From Chondrus crispus (Eukaryota > Rhodophyta > Florideophyceae > Gigartinales > Gigartinaceae): 64,000 bases of DNA. Positions 1 through 10,294 of this stretch are shown here, piece after piece (the stretch's first letter is position 1; the number at the start of each line of letters is the position of its first letter). The translations under genes and the position numbers were made by a program. Below the pieces are notes generated by a model. That model did not search any database, was not told the DNA's origin, and saw nothing but the letters and a program-made list of their open reading frames with translations. The stretch is taken from the NCBI RefSeq assembly GCF_000350225.1, contig NW_005179158.1, positions 740,158-804,157 on the forward strand. The letters are read 5' to 3'.

Positions 1-3000
1 GTCGTCTTGCGGAGGGGCGACCGTGGAGGCGGGCGCGCCAACTTCGGGTTGTTCGGCGCGCTCGATGTCAACAGCGTCGAACTCGTCGTTCTCCTCCCAG
101 AACGAGGTGGGTCCTTCAAGAGCGGGGGCCTCGTCGTCGCCCCTCGGCTCGTCGCGCGTACGGACGCGCGACCCTCTTCGCGATCCGGCTTGGTTCCTTG
201 TTGTCACGAAGACATGGACGGCCTTGTGATCGGAGCTCGCGGTACAGACGTGGTCCGCGAGCTCGTCCGACATGTCACGGACGGTCGTACCCGCATCGAA
301 GGTGGGAATGTCGTCATCCACCTCGACGGTTGGGCGAGGGTCGTCGGTGACCCTTGGCGACACGAGGCGTGACAGGGCATCGGGCACCTGGTGCACGCGC
401 CCGGGGCGGTACTGGATGGTAAAGTCGTATTCTGCCAACCGCAATCGCCACCGGGTAAGCCTCCCGGAACTCTCCGTGAGGGACATAAGCCATCGGAGGG
501 CATCATGGTCCGTCCGGACGATGAACTTGGTACCTTCGATGTACGGCCGTAGTGTGCGGACGGCCCACACTACGGCAAAGCATTCGCGCTCCGTAGCGCT
601 GTAGTTGCGCTCACTATCGGACAGTGAGTACGACCAATACCCCACGGGGCGCCAGTCGTTGGCGCCTTCGTGTTCCTGGAGCAACGTACAGCCCAGTTGA
701 TAGGCACTAGCATCCGTGTCGATCATGTACGGCCGACCGTACTGCGGCAATGCTAGGATCGGCGGGGAAATCATTCGCTCTTTCAACGCTTCGAACGCTT
801 GAAGTTGCAGCTCGGTCGGGTCGTCGAAGTTGGGGTCCGCGTCCTTGCGCGTCATGTCCGTTAATGGGCGCGCAATCTTCGCGAACCCCTTCACGAAGCG
901 GCGGATTACGTTGCACGCTCCGAGGTACGAGCGCACCTGCGTCAACGTCCTCGGAAACGTGAACGTCTTGAAGGCGTCCGCCGCCGCTTCGGCGACGCTC
1001 AGCTTACCTGGGGAAATGACGTGCCCCAGGTAGTGCACCTTCGGTTGGAAGAAGCTACACTTCTTGAGCTTGAGGGAGATTCCGACGCTCCTCAGCAAGC
1101 TCAAGACAGTGTCGAGATGCTTTGCGTGTTCTCCGTGGGTACGGGAGAACACGATGACATCATCCAGGTAGACGAGGCATATCTGCCATCGGACGCCAGA
1201 TAGGATGATGTCGAGGGCACGTTGGAAGGTGGCCGGTGCCCCTTTTAGCCCGAACGGCATACGCAAATGGCGAAACGTTCCCATATGCGTAGTGAACGTG
1301 GTCTTGTCCCGGTCTTCCGGAGCGACGGGGATCTGCCAATAACCGGAATTGCAGTCCAACGTCGTAAAGACGGCTGCATCTCCGAGCGAATCGATGCAGT
1401 CGTCCATCCGGGGCAGCGGATACGAATCCGCTGCCGTCTTTGCGTTGAGACGCCGGTAGTCCACGCAGAACCGAAGAGAGCCGTCTTTCTTCGGTACGAG
1501 CACCACGGGGGACGTCCACTCGGTGCTCGCAGGTTCGATTACCCCTGCGTTCAACATTTTGTGGACTTCCTTGGCGACCATCTCACGCATAGCCGGCCCC
1601 TTTCGGTAGGGCATTGAACGTATCGGCTTCGTACCCGGTTGGAGGGGAATGCGGTGTTCGGTCGCTCGGATCGTTCCGAGCGCCCCGCTCCACAGACTCG
1701 AGTGCTTACGGAGCATCTCGAGCACGTGACCCCGGAACTTGTCATCATCGATGTATGACAAGTCGATTTCTTTTTCCCAATCCTCCGGCGGATTTTCGGG
1801 ATCCTTTTCAGAGGCGGGTGCAGTGCCCCCTTCCGGCAGCGGGCACTTCGCCGGTCGGCCGTCCGTACCGGCTCCTCTCTTCTCAACGGTTGCCCCCTGG
1901 GCGGAGCCTGGTCGACCAGCTCCTGCCGTTCCGACTTGATCGGTCAAGTCGGTGAGGTGTAGCGCGTGCGCGATCCCCTCGGCGATGCGACGTTCGGGCG
2001 TCAAGATCGCGAGGGGGTTTCGCTTCGCGTATCCCACGACGGTGTGCTTCGGAAGCCGCCTTTTTTGTCGCGAAAAGTTCGCGACGATGACGTCGAAGGT
2101 CTGGTTCGGCAGGACCTGGACGACGCCGTTCGTCAGCCTCACTCCATGTCGGTGTTGGAGTGACGGCTTCGGCTCTATAAACACGAGTCCCCTCCCCGTC
2201 TTAGTAACGCGCACACGGGCCTGCGACCTCGCGGGAATGGTAACCCAGCGGGCGATTCGGATGGCCTGCGGGGCTTCGTCGCGTGCGTCAGCCCGGTTTG
2301 TCTGACGTCCGTACCGCCTGGTTGGGGGAGTCGGCTCCCCCTTCCCGTCGACGATGGCAACGGAACCACCTTGGCGGAGCTCCAACCGTTGAGCTTCGAT
2401 GTCGATACTTCGTACGTGTGTATCGATGAAGGCCGTACCAAGGAGGACCGGCACGGCGAGCTGGTCCGCCACGACGAACGGAATTCGGAACGTCGTGTTC
2501 CTCAACCGCACGGCCAGGCGTACGACGACCGAGAGCTTAAGCGGGTTGCTATTCGCGCCTGCCAATCGGGGCAGTGGCGCGTCGCGGATGACGTACCGCG
2601 ACCAATCGGGAGGAAGTTCTGCCTTCCTCACCAGATTGTACCCCGAGCACGTATCAACGGCGATCGTGCGGGGCTTGAAGGCATTTCCCTCCGTGGCTAT
2701 CGAGCCGAGGACGTTGTAAATCTTCGACGTCATAAGGCAAATGACGCCGTCGACCACCTTCGGCGTGCCCGGCTCGGCGAGATCGTCCCGCCTGGGCCGC
2801 CGGCGCCGGTTCCGACTTCTCTTCCGCGTCCTTCGGCCTTGGTCGCGGGGCGCCCTTCGGTCGGCCGCGTCCCCGCGACAAGTCGCGTTCGTACGCGGCT
2901 TGAATTCTTCTGGCGGCCCTCGGTCCCCCTGGGTCGGGCCGCTGGCGCGTTCGATGCGCTTCTTGTTAGGCACTTGGCTCACGGTTTCCACAGTGCCTTC

Positions 3001-3213
3001 CTCCATGTGCGCCGGGCTCACGGTTGCCTCAGCGTCTTCGTCCTTTCGCATTGAGCTTACGGGTGTCTCGGTGCGCTTGTGCGGAGTTGAGGGGAATAAT
3101 ATCGGTAAACATTCCCCTCCCCCGCCGGGGACAAATAGGGGTGGGTCAAGGTTGGTTTGACAAGACGGTTCACACAACCGCGCGAACGTAACCGTCTTTA
3201 CGGGTTTTTCGAA
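1..3213 (-). CDS. E1 Pol polyprotein, partial (protease, reverse transcriptase, RNase H)
   Basis: One frame is open from 3213 to the left edge (1071 codons). It has no start codon of its own and lies in the -1 frame of gag, so it is probably made as Gag-Pol. Numbering from codon 1 at 3213, the aspartic protease motif VDTCSGYNL is near residue 186. Its active site reads DTCSG instead of the usual D-T/S-G. RT follows, with TTLDCNSGYWQ (Asp about 620) and the YLDD box at 682-685. RNase H shows DTDAS (about 832), the TEREC glutamate (about 875) and RTDHD (about 902). An acidic tail reaches the edge before any integrase motif. The protein copies the element's RNA into cDNA in virus-like particles. 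Confidence 0.95.
3162..3210 (-). promoter_or_regulatory. Probable -1 ribosomal frameshift signal, gag-pol of E1
   Basis: On the minus strand, gag ends with codons tcg aaa aac ccg taa. The pol frame is closed upstream by a TAG at 3214-3216 and open downstream, so the switch must fall in 3201-3213. That interval holds GAAAAAC (3210-3204), which is in register as G-AAA-AAC. After a 5-nt spacer, AAGACGGTT (3198-3190) pairs perfectly with AACCGTCTT (3170-3162), a 9-bp stem with a 19-nt loop. Heptamer, spacer and stem have the layout of retroviral -1 frameshift sites. The heptamer departs from the strict X-XXY-YYZ rule because its first base is G. Confidence 0.72.
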
Positions 3214-5759
3214 CTACCCGAGCTGTCAGTGCTATTCGCTTGGCTATCGTTAGCTAGCGCGTCGACGGGCCCCTGGCCGCGCGGATGGGGACGGTTTCCC
3301 CACCCCGACTGGGCATCTTCTACGAAGTAATCGGATACTTCGTGGCCTTGGATTTCAACGTCCGGCCGTTGCAATATTCGAGGGGCGGAGAGAACGGGCT
3401 CCCCTCCGCCTCCTTCCGTGGGCTGGGGGTGCGTCTCACCAGCCCAATCTTGGAGGTACATGATGGCGTTCTGTACCCCTTCGGGCAACGGGGGTCGGCC
3501 CCGGTCGCCTCGCCCGTCTCGACGGGGATATCGCGTATCTATCCGACGAGGGTCACGTCGATCCCTTTGATCGGTCCCCGGGTATCGGTACCCGCCTTCA
3601 CGAGGGGCAAAACGGACGCCCCCACCCGATCGGCTCGGGTCACCTCGACGCGGGCCTCGGTCTGCCCGCGTAGACTGCTGGATGAGATTGCGCATTCCGG
3701 GGCGCGTCTCCATCTGATAGCGGTAATTCCTGTACGCCGTGAACTGACGTTGTTCAGGCGACAGGAACGGGCACGCGTACATGGCGCGGCCGTACGTCCG
3801 GCACAGCCAACAAATGTACGCGCTGCCATCGGTCGACGCGAAAGTCGCCGCGTGGCGTGCCTCCTCATCGGTGAGTCGAGGCACGTTAGGCAGCCCGCGG
3901 TCTCCTTCTCGACGGGAGATATCCAGCTCGGCCATGTTGTGGTTCGGACCACCAGTGGCCCTCGGCGTGTGTGCGAACGCCGTTGCGAAGCTTCCGGTCG
4001 AACCGGTGGAAGCTGGCGTAGGGGGTCGGCCTCCTGCCCGGTCGAAGCCTTGCGTGATGAGGACAGGGTCGGCCTGCCACTCGTCTTCTCCAATGTGGAG
4101 GGCGGTCGCCGGCGAACTCGTTCCGTGCGACCTTGGAGTTCGGACTTTCTTCGCTGCCGGCTTCGGGTCCGGCAGCGGCAACCCGGGACGAGCTCGGTAG
4201 GTTGTACCCTCGGCCGTTGCGATACGGCGAATCGTTGAGAGTTCGGTCTTCTGTTGTCCAGGCAACCTTTGCATCGTCTCTGCCATTGCGGCCCGGGTCG
4301 CAGTGGACAGCCCGCGCACGAAGTAGTGCGCGAGGGCTTGTTCTGAGAATACGGCCGTGCATCGGAACGCGGCGGATTCCAGCCGGTCTGCGAACGTGTT
4401 CTCGGTTTCGTGAGGAAGCTGTCGCGCCGACGCGACAGCATCAAACGCTTCCCCCAACACGTCGTCGGTTAGGTAGCGTTTGATAAATTGGTTGACGAGA
4501 CCAGGCCAGCTCGTGTCGTCGTGGAGCTGGCCGGCGCGGAGGCCGCGCATGGTGTAACTCGTATACAACCGCTCCGCGTCCCGCTCGAGGAAGTGAGCGA
4601 AGACACGGATTGCCACACCTTCGGTCAGGTGCTGGGCATTGAAGGTTATCCGGATATCCTTCAGAAACGGGAGCAACTGAATCGCGTCAGTACCGTCGAA
4701 GCTCTTCATCGTGGGACGGAGCCCACGGCAGCGTTGGACGTACTTCGCGATCCGTCCCGCGTCACCCGAGGTAACGAGCCTCGAGGTGTTATCCAACCGA
4801 TACATGCGGTAGTTCGCGACTGCGCTGAACTCCTGTATCATGGTGTGGACGGGCTCGAGCCCGGGTTCGGCGGGGCCCAACGTTCCGAACGGCGTGACGG
4901 GCAACGTTCGGACGTCGACGGGGCCGGGATGCGCGGTAAGATCCGCTGGCTGGTAGCCGCCCCAGCGAGGATCGAAGGGGAGAATCGGTTCCCCTGATCC
5001 GCGGGCGACTCCTCCACGACCACGGTCGGGTTCGTCCGGTACCCGTCGGGACTGCCGCATGCTTCCGGATGCATACGGCAGGGCTTGAGTCTCGGACGCG
5101 AAGTTGGCGTCCGCCGTCGGCTTGATGTCCTCCGCCCTCCGACTGGTGACGGCTCCAGTCGGGGGCCACTCCTGCGCTCCGGATGCGCCGGGAGGAACAG
5201 TGGCACCGGGCCCACTCGAGGGGGCTCCGGGCGGCCTCTCGGCCGAGGTCTGTTCCATCTCACGGGCACGGGGGCGCGTTGAGTTGAGTTCCGCCGCCAT
5301 GTGCGCGAACGCTCCCATCTGTTCGGCTGATGGGAAGGGTTGCGGGTCGCGGTGGACCCCGGAGTTTGCACTCGCGGGTCGACCCGCAACGTCCACGGCG
5401 GGGGAATCGATGCGCGCCTCTTCGACCAGTACCAAACGGGACTGTAGCTGGTCGACGAGGGCGCGCAGGTTCTCCAAGGACTGAGTTACGCGCTCAAACC
5501 TTCCTTCGCGGAGGGAGCGCAACTCATCCATACAGCGGGCGTAGACGCTGTCGGAGACGTCGATACGGAGGGATGTTCGGACATCTTCAATATACTCCGC
5601 GATGCGATCGTACATCGCGCGAGCGCGTCCTTCGGAGAAGTCGGGCGACGGTTCGCGGTATCGAGGACCAGCGTCGCCGTCGCCGACTCGGACGCGGAGC
5701 GCGGCCTCTCGCACATCGGCGGGCTCCGAGCGAATCGAGGTGGGATATTCGCCACTCAT
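3198..5759 (-). CDS. E1 Gag (853 aa)
   Basis: ATG at 5757-5759 lies 77 nt downstream of the LTR, and the stop is TAA at 3198-3200. The N-terminal ~120 residues are charged and predicted coiled-coil-like. A Gly/Pro-rich linker follows, then a retrotransposon Gag domain around residues 340-490, including a conserved segment FIKRYLTDDVLGEAFDAV. Near residues 648-661 the nucleocapsid motif has the spacing of a zinc knuckle, but the His is Arg (CWLCRTYGRAMYAC). The C-terminus is basic, rich in Arg and Asp. The same Gag architecture appears in E2, E3 and E4. It should form the particle shell and bind element RNA. Confidence 0.93.
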   Translation of the reverse strand: MSGEYPTSIRSEPADVREAALRVRVGDGDAGPRYREPSPDFSEGRARAMYDRIAEYIEDVRTSLRIDVSDSVYARCMDELRSLREGRFERVTQSLENLRALVDQLQSRLVLVEEARIDSPAVDVAGRPASANSGVHRDPQPFPSAEQMGAFAHMAAELNSTRPRAREMEQTSAERPPGAPSSGPGATVPPGASGAQEWPPTGAVTSRRAEDIKPTADANFASETQALPYASGSMRQSRRVPDEPDRGRGGVARGSGEPILPFDPRWGGYQPADLTAHPGPVDVRTLPVTPFGTLGPAEPGLEPVHTMIQEFSAVANYRMYRLDNTSRLVTSGDAGRIAKYVQRCRGLRPTMKSFDGTDAIQLLPFLKDIRITFNAQHLTEGVAIRVFAHFLERDAERLYTSYTMRGLRAGQLHDDTSWPGLVNQFIKRYLTDDVLGEAFDAVASARQLPHETENTFADRLESAAFRCTAVFSEQALAHYFVRGLSTATRAAMAETMQRLPGQQKTELSTIRRIATAEGTTYRARPGLPLPDPKPAAKKVRTPRSHGTSSPATALHIGEDEWQADPVLITQGFDRAGGRPPTPASTGSTGSFATAFAHTPRATGGPNHNMAELDISRREGDRGLPNVPRLTDEEARHAATFASTDGSAYICWLCRTYGRAMYACPFLSPEQRQFTAYRNYRYQMETRPGMRNLIQQSTRADRGPRRGDPSRSGGGVRFAPREGGYRYPGTDQRDRRDPRRIDTRYPRRDGRGDRGRPPLPEGVQNAIMYLQDWAGETHPQPTEGGGGEPVLSAPRILQRPDVEIQGHEVSDYFVEDAQSGWGNRPHPRGQGPVDALANDSQANSTDSSGSSKNP

Positions 5760-5818
5760 CTCGACGCGTAAGGACGCGGAAGTAAACGATAGTCTTCTCG
5801 GTTCGATCTTGAGAGTCG

Positions 5819-5836
5819 TCTAGGTCGGGACACCAC
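5819..5836 (-). promoter_or_regulatory. E1 primer-binding site
   Basis: Immediately inside the LTR, the minus strand reads GTGGTGTCCCGACCTAGA. It begins one nucleotide after the LTR end with TGG, the complement of a tRNA CCA tail. Element E4 has TGG at the same place followed two bases later by the same TCCCGACCTAGA block. The cognate tRNA was not identified. Confidence 0.65.
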
Positions 5837-6448
5837 TGTAGTATAATCACCCCCAACGGCGAGGGGGGTGAGTACTGACAGTTCGGGAATACCCCGATCG
5901 ACGGGAAGACAGAAGCACGGCCCACCCACGGTACCGAGCACGGGCTCGAGGTAGAGGTGGTAGAGCGGGATCGGGGAGGACGCGCGCACGCGCGAGTGGT
6001 TCTACGCCTCGACGCCCCGGAGCGGTACTGGGTGACGATCCAGTACCGACGGGCGGAGGCGGAGCCGGCTTGTGGGCGTGCTACGCGCGTCCTCAACCCG
6101 CGCGCGGTGCTACTCCTAGGTAAAACGGACGGAAGTACCTAAAAGTATGCGGGCGGACCAAGGTGGAGGATCCTTGACAAGTCCGTCCTTGTCGTCCTCC
6201 ACCGCCGGCGGTCCGCTCATACTTAATGTACAGGGTCACCTATCATAACATTACAATAGTGCAGGTCGGCCTGCACTGTAGTGCTGTCAGCTGTCGGGGC
6301 TGGCAGCACACGTGTTGTACACGTGTGTGCGCACGCGCCCCCGTACACGTGGGGTACACGTGCGCGCGCGCACTGAGGTACTGTAGAGCTCGGGCTCTAC
6401 TGTTATAAATCTAATCTAAATCTAATTTAGGGAGGGGGATATGCTACA
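5837..6448 (-). repeat. 5' LTR of E1 (612 bp)
   Basis: The minus-strand sequence starts TGTAGCATATCCCCC and ends GGGGGTGATTATACTACA, so its ends are imperfect inverted repeats. It is GC-rich and contains many short inverted repeats, such as AGTGCAGG/CCTGCACT near 6258-6277. It also has a cluster of CACGTG-like and ACACGTGT boxes at 6310-6365 that could bind transcription factors. It is related to the solo LTR at 62497-63197. The base after the right end starts GTTTT, the expected 5-bp target flank; the matching copy lies outside the window. Confidence 0.88.
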
Positions 6449-7462
6449 GTTTTGGCTCGCTCGCCGTTACTTGTTCCTTTCGTAGGAATACGTAGGATCC
6501 CACAGGGATGTCGTACTTTGGCCTGCGAAGTCTTGAATCGAAATTCCGCTTGTACCGCGCGTGTTCCTTCTGTAAACTCTTGTCGGCGCTTCGCATTAGA
6601 CCTCCTAACCATGACTGCCATTTCAGGTGGTATGCTCGTGTCGAGCCAAACTCCTCCAACTTGGGCTGCGCTTGTAGCGCGAGACTCCTTGGTGCCCGAG
6701 CTAATACTACCTCCAAAGGCGCAATGTTTGTAGTTCGATGAACTTGCGTGTTGTATGCATACGTCACAGCGTCGCTAAATAAATCCCAGTCCTTCGGGTG
6801 TTCTCCAACATACTTTCGCAGCGCCGAAGTCAGCGTGCGATTGAGTCTTTCAACTTGGCCGTTGGCTTGGGGATGATACGTTGTCGTGAAGACATTGCGT
6901 ATCCCCAATGTTCGACAAATGTTTTGAAAGAACCGTGCCGTGAACTGCGTACCATTGTCGGACAGCAGTTTGACCGGCGGTCTATATCGAATACCCAATG
7001 GTATACGAACGCTTGCGCTATATGCGCAGCTGATATTTTCTTGAGTGGTACTGTTCGTACCAATTTTGAGTATCGATCGCTCATCACGAGGATGTACCGA
7101 TTTCCTCGCTTTGTGGTAATTAACTCTCCGAGCATGTCGATAGCGACAAACTCCAGCGGAGAATTGGGTGTGCACAGCTTCATTTCCTTCGTGTTCCTTC
7201 CCAACTTCACGCTTTCTCGTGGGCACTCGGCGCAAATCTTTGCAACTGCGTAGCAGTCTAGTGTGATTGTAGGCCAATAAAAATATCTTCTTAACGTCTT
7301 GTACAATTTCCTGCCTCCACGGTGGCCTGCCAATTTTGCGTGATGGCTCAACCCTAGGCCACGGTCACTTAAAGATTGTGGTATCGCCACTTTTACGAAG
7401 TCTGCCGCTGTACGGCATAGAGTTCCTTCGAAATCTTCTGCCTCCGTTGTGAACCTCCTCAC
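6449..7462 (-). pseudogene. E2 integrase fragment
   Basis: Two overlapping frames carry the integrase. An upstream part (7462-6830) has the zinc-binding region HHAKLAGHRGGRKLYKTLRR with a later C-x2-C-like CAECP. Its core shows FVAIDMLGEL (first Asp), VKLLSDNGTQF (second Asp) and NGQVERLNRTL (Glu). The downstream part continues with VTYAYNTQVHRTTNIAPLEV and GSYVFLRKEQ. The frame changes at least once within the core. The expected continuation of the C-terminal domain is missing because the E1 LTR starts at 6448. The intact family protein joins cDNA ends to chromosomal DNA. Confidence 0.88.
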
Positions 7463-9087
7463 TTTTCCAGCGTCCGTTTCTTCTTTGATTCGACTGCAGA
7501 AAGGGTCGACGGCTTGCTCGCGGATAAGCTCCTGCGGAGCGGCAGCTTGGAAGTGATCGAGGCCATTGGAGGCGGGCCCCCTCTCAAGAGCGAAGATGCC
7601 GTCCAGCCTTTCGAGATCTTCCTCGTCATCTTCTGTAGCGTCGGCCGGTTCGACCGTAAAGCATGGAATTTCGTCGTCGATTGCGTCAACGGTTTCTCCT
7701 TTCGTACGCTATCTTGACAGGGCGTCAGCTTGGATGTTTGCCCTTCCTTTTTTGCAATTGATTTCAAAATCGAATTCCGAGAGGCGTGGCCTCCATCGGA
7801 TTTGTTTCCCACTTGGGTCCGTTACGTTCATCAACCACCTCAACGAGGCATGGTCGGTATGCAAAATTAAATGTTCGCCATACAACTATGGCCTCAAAGT
7901 CTGGACGGCCCAAATAACGGCCAAACATTCCTTCTCTGATACAGAATAATTCCTCTCGGCTGCAGCCAACGTTCTGGAAAAGAATCCGATGGGTTTACGT
8001 TGTGCGTCCGGGTACGTCTGAAATAACGCAGCCCGATTTGATAATTACTTGCGTCGGTATCCACCGAATATGGAAGGTCCTTCTTTGGCAGCGCCAGCAC
8101 CGGTGGTGCCAAGATGGCCTCCTTAAGCTTATGAAAAACTTTTTTGCATGGTTCGTCGAATCCTTCCAACTGTACCGGTTGTCCTTTCTTCAATTGTTGG
8201 TTGAGCGGGTGCGCGCTCTTCGCATAATGCGGAATGAACTTGCGGTACACATTACAAAGACCCTGAAAGCTTCTCAGCTGTGTCTGCGTTTGAGAGTACC
8301 TCACTTGCTCCAACGCGGCGGTTAGCGCAGCGTCAACTTTCAACGTACCTGGCCGAACGACGTGGCCTAGGTACTTGATCTTTTCGACGAAACATTCGCA
8401 TTTCCGAAGCTTGAGCTTCACAACTGCCTTCTCCAACACTGACAGCATTTCACACGTGAACAATATGTTCTTCCCAAGACTTGCTGAAAATGATGATATC
8501 ATCCAAATACACCAGACACGACTTCCATCGGAACGGAGAGAGCAGTATATCCATGGCTCTCTGGAACGTCGCCGGCGCGTTGGTAAGCCCGAAGGGCATT
8601 CTTGAGAATTGGCACAAACCTCAGTGTAATGAAAAAGCGCTCTTGTCGGGGTCGCATTCCGGGATAGGCATCTGCCGTATCCGGATATCGCGTCCAACGC
8701 AGAAAAAACCTTGGTACCACCAAGCGAGTCTAAGCACTCGTCTATACGCGGTAAAGGGTACGTGTCCCTCACCGTTACCGCGTTCAATTTGCGATAATCT
8801 ACGCAAAAGCGGAGTGATCCATCCGGTTTCGGAATCAGCAGCACGGGCGACGCCCATTCTGACTGCGCTGGTTCTATCACTCCTGCCTCCAACACCTTCT
8901 GTACGTCTGCATCTTCTAACTCTCGGGCTTTTGGTCCTGCCCTGTACGGAGCTTGTGCGATGGGCCTGGTCTCCGGGACCACTTCGATCCTGAGGACCGT
9001 CGTATTAATTTCTTGAAGGGTCCCATCCCACATGCTGGAATACTTCTTTAACATCTGACGGAACTTGTCGCGCAGCCGGTCCGGCAC
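7463..9087 (-). pseudogene. E2 reverse transcriptase-RNase H, frameshifted
   Basis: RT starts near 9087. IAQAPYRAGPKARELEDADV, SPVLLIPKPDGSLRFCVDY and FSALDAISGY are read in one frame. The block with RMPFGL and [11 protein letters not shown] is then shifted, and the frame returns at LKLRKCECFVEKIKYLGHVV, so at least two indels compensate. RNase H has SVDTDASNYQ, a shifted SEKECLAVIWA, HTDHASLRWLM, and the end motif NIQADALSR near 7715. A short acidic linker to integrase follows. The catalytic residues are still readable but no single frame spans the domains. Confidence 0.9.
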
Positions 9088-9107
9088 GTGGCTCAGGTCG
9101 AGTTCCT

Positions 9108-10247
9108 CTACGTCCGGCGGTGGCGGCTCATTCCTGCGTTGCGGCTTCGTAGACGGCGACGCGGAGAGCCCTGACGACCGTTCTCCCAGCTGGTCCTCGC
9201 GTTCTTGATCCGACGGTTCGTATCTTGTCTCGCTCGTAGGCGGTGGGGTAGAATTAGGAAATTTTCCTCCTCCCTTTCTTCAATTCCTAGAACTTCGCCA
9301 ATGGTGGTTTTGCTCTCGAGCACCGCTCTTGGGTGCTGTAGCAATTCTGCCAGGACTTGGCCCTTTTGAACCCTAACAGGGTACTTCCTAAAATTAGCAA
9401 TGAGTAAACGAAATGGCCTGTCAGGCTCAACCTGGACAACTCTATTCGTACATATCAATCCATGTCTTTCATATAAAGGCGCATACGGCTGAACCACGAC
9501 CAAGCCTGCCCTCTTCGAGGTACACTCAACGACCTGTTGCGTCCCGGGCGCAATAGTCGCGGCCGTCGGCACTTTGACCTTGGGGGAAATTCGCTCCCCC
9601 TTTTCATCATTCTCGTCCCCCCCCGGGACGAGATCCTTCTGCCCTTTCCTCGACGAGAACCGCCCCACAATCGGCACCTCCGAGAAATCCGGCAACTCCA
9701 CTGTCTTTCTCCGTGGATTTATAGCTTCAACAAACCTGTCGCAGTAGTCCGCGCCTAGAATTAGCGGGACTGCGAGTTTTTCGCACACAATAAACTGAGC
9801 TGCAGCCACGAATTTTCCAAGCCTCACAGGCATTTTTATTGTGCCGAGAGTTCGGATTGGCCTGTTGTCCGCATTGACGATGTCCTGGGTCGGTCCAAAG
9901 GACACGAGGGTTTCCATTCCCGCCGAGAGTTCCGGTTTTCGCACAAGGTTTGGTCCCGCGCCGGTTTATAATACAGACTACACCCGGCTCATCAATCCGA
10001 CCGTTGGTCTGATATCCGCGTAACCTTTGTAGTTTTTTCGCGCAAGAACCAAGATCTTCTCGGGACACTCCCTTCGCTTAACCCTGTACCAGGGTCTTCG
10101 AATTTCTTCCAGCGGACGATCCCGGACTCGACTCAAGATTTTCTTGACTTGAGTCGACCCCTTTGGCTTATTCACCAATCTAACAACCTCGTCGCCGAGG
10201 TTTCCCTTTTCCTCTAGAGGTGGGGAACGGGACTGAGTCCCGCGCAC
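9108..10247 (-). pseudogene. E2 protease region, catalytic Asp replaced by a stop
   Basis: This part of pol lies in the -1 frame relative to the gag frame. The retropepsin motif is recognisable as TGAGPNLVRKPELSAG, but the codon where the catalytic Asp should be is TAA (9966-9968). A second stop precedes it at 9978-9980. Downstream features are normal for the group: VPLILGADYCDRFVEAINP, then a linker with PDRPFRLLIANFRKYPVRV. Protease activity would be lost. Confidence 0.82.
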
Positions 10248-10294
10248 AGTACGTCGACCCTGCGCCTCTCGCGACTAATGCGCGATTCTCCTCT

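Larger units (their letters stand above)
1..6448 (-). mobile_element. Ty3/gypsy LTR retrotransposon E1 (3' part off the left edge)
   Basis: Reading leftward on the minus strand the order is 5' LTR (6448-5837), primer-binding site, gag, a -1 frameshift signal and pol. Pol runs off the window after RNase H, so integrase and the 3' LTR are not visible. Gag and pol are both uninterrupted, which suggests a fairly young copy. The right end lies exactly where the integrase frame of the neighbouring element E2 breaks, so E1 is nested inside E2. The order protease-RT-RNase H and the motif set place it in Ty3/gypsy (Metaviridae-like). Confidence 0.92.

Noticed and set aside
7..1955. Several plus-strand frames of 60-120 codons
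   Set aside because: They are opposite-strand shadows of the continuous minus-strand pol frame, with no motif of their own and GC-biased third positions set by pol.
3285..4238. 317-codon plus-strand frame
   Set aside because: Lies entirely inside E1 gag on the other strand; its composition follows from the gag codons. Unlike the E3 antisense ORF it is not outside gag-pol.
5819..5836. Naming the primer tRNA for E1 and E4
   Set aside because: The complement TCTAGGTCGGGA-NN-CCA could not be matched to a specific tRNA from memory without risk of error.
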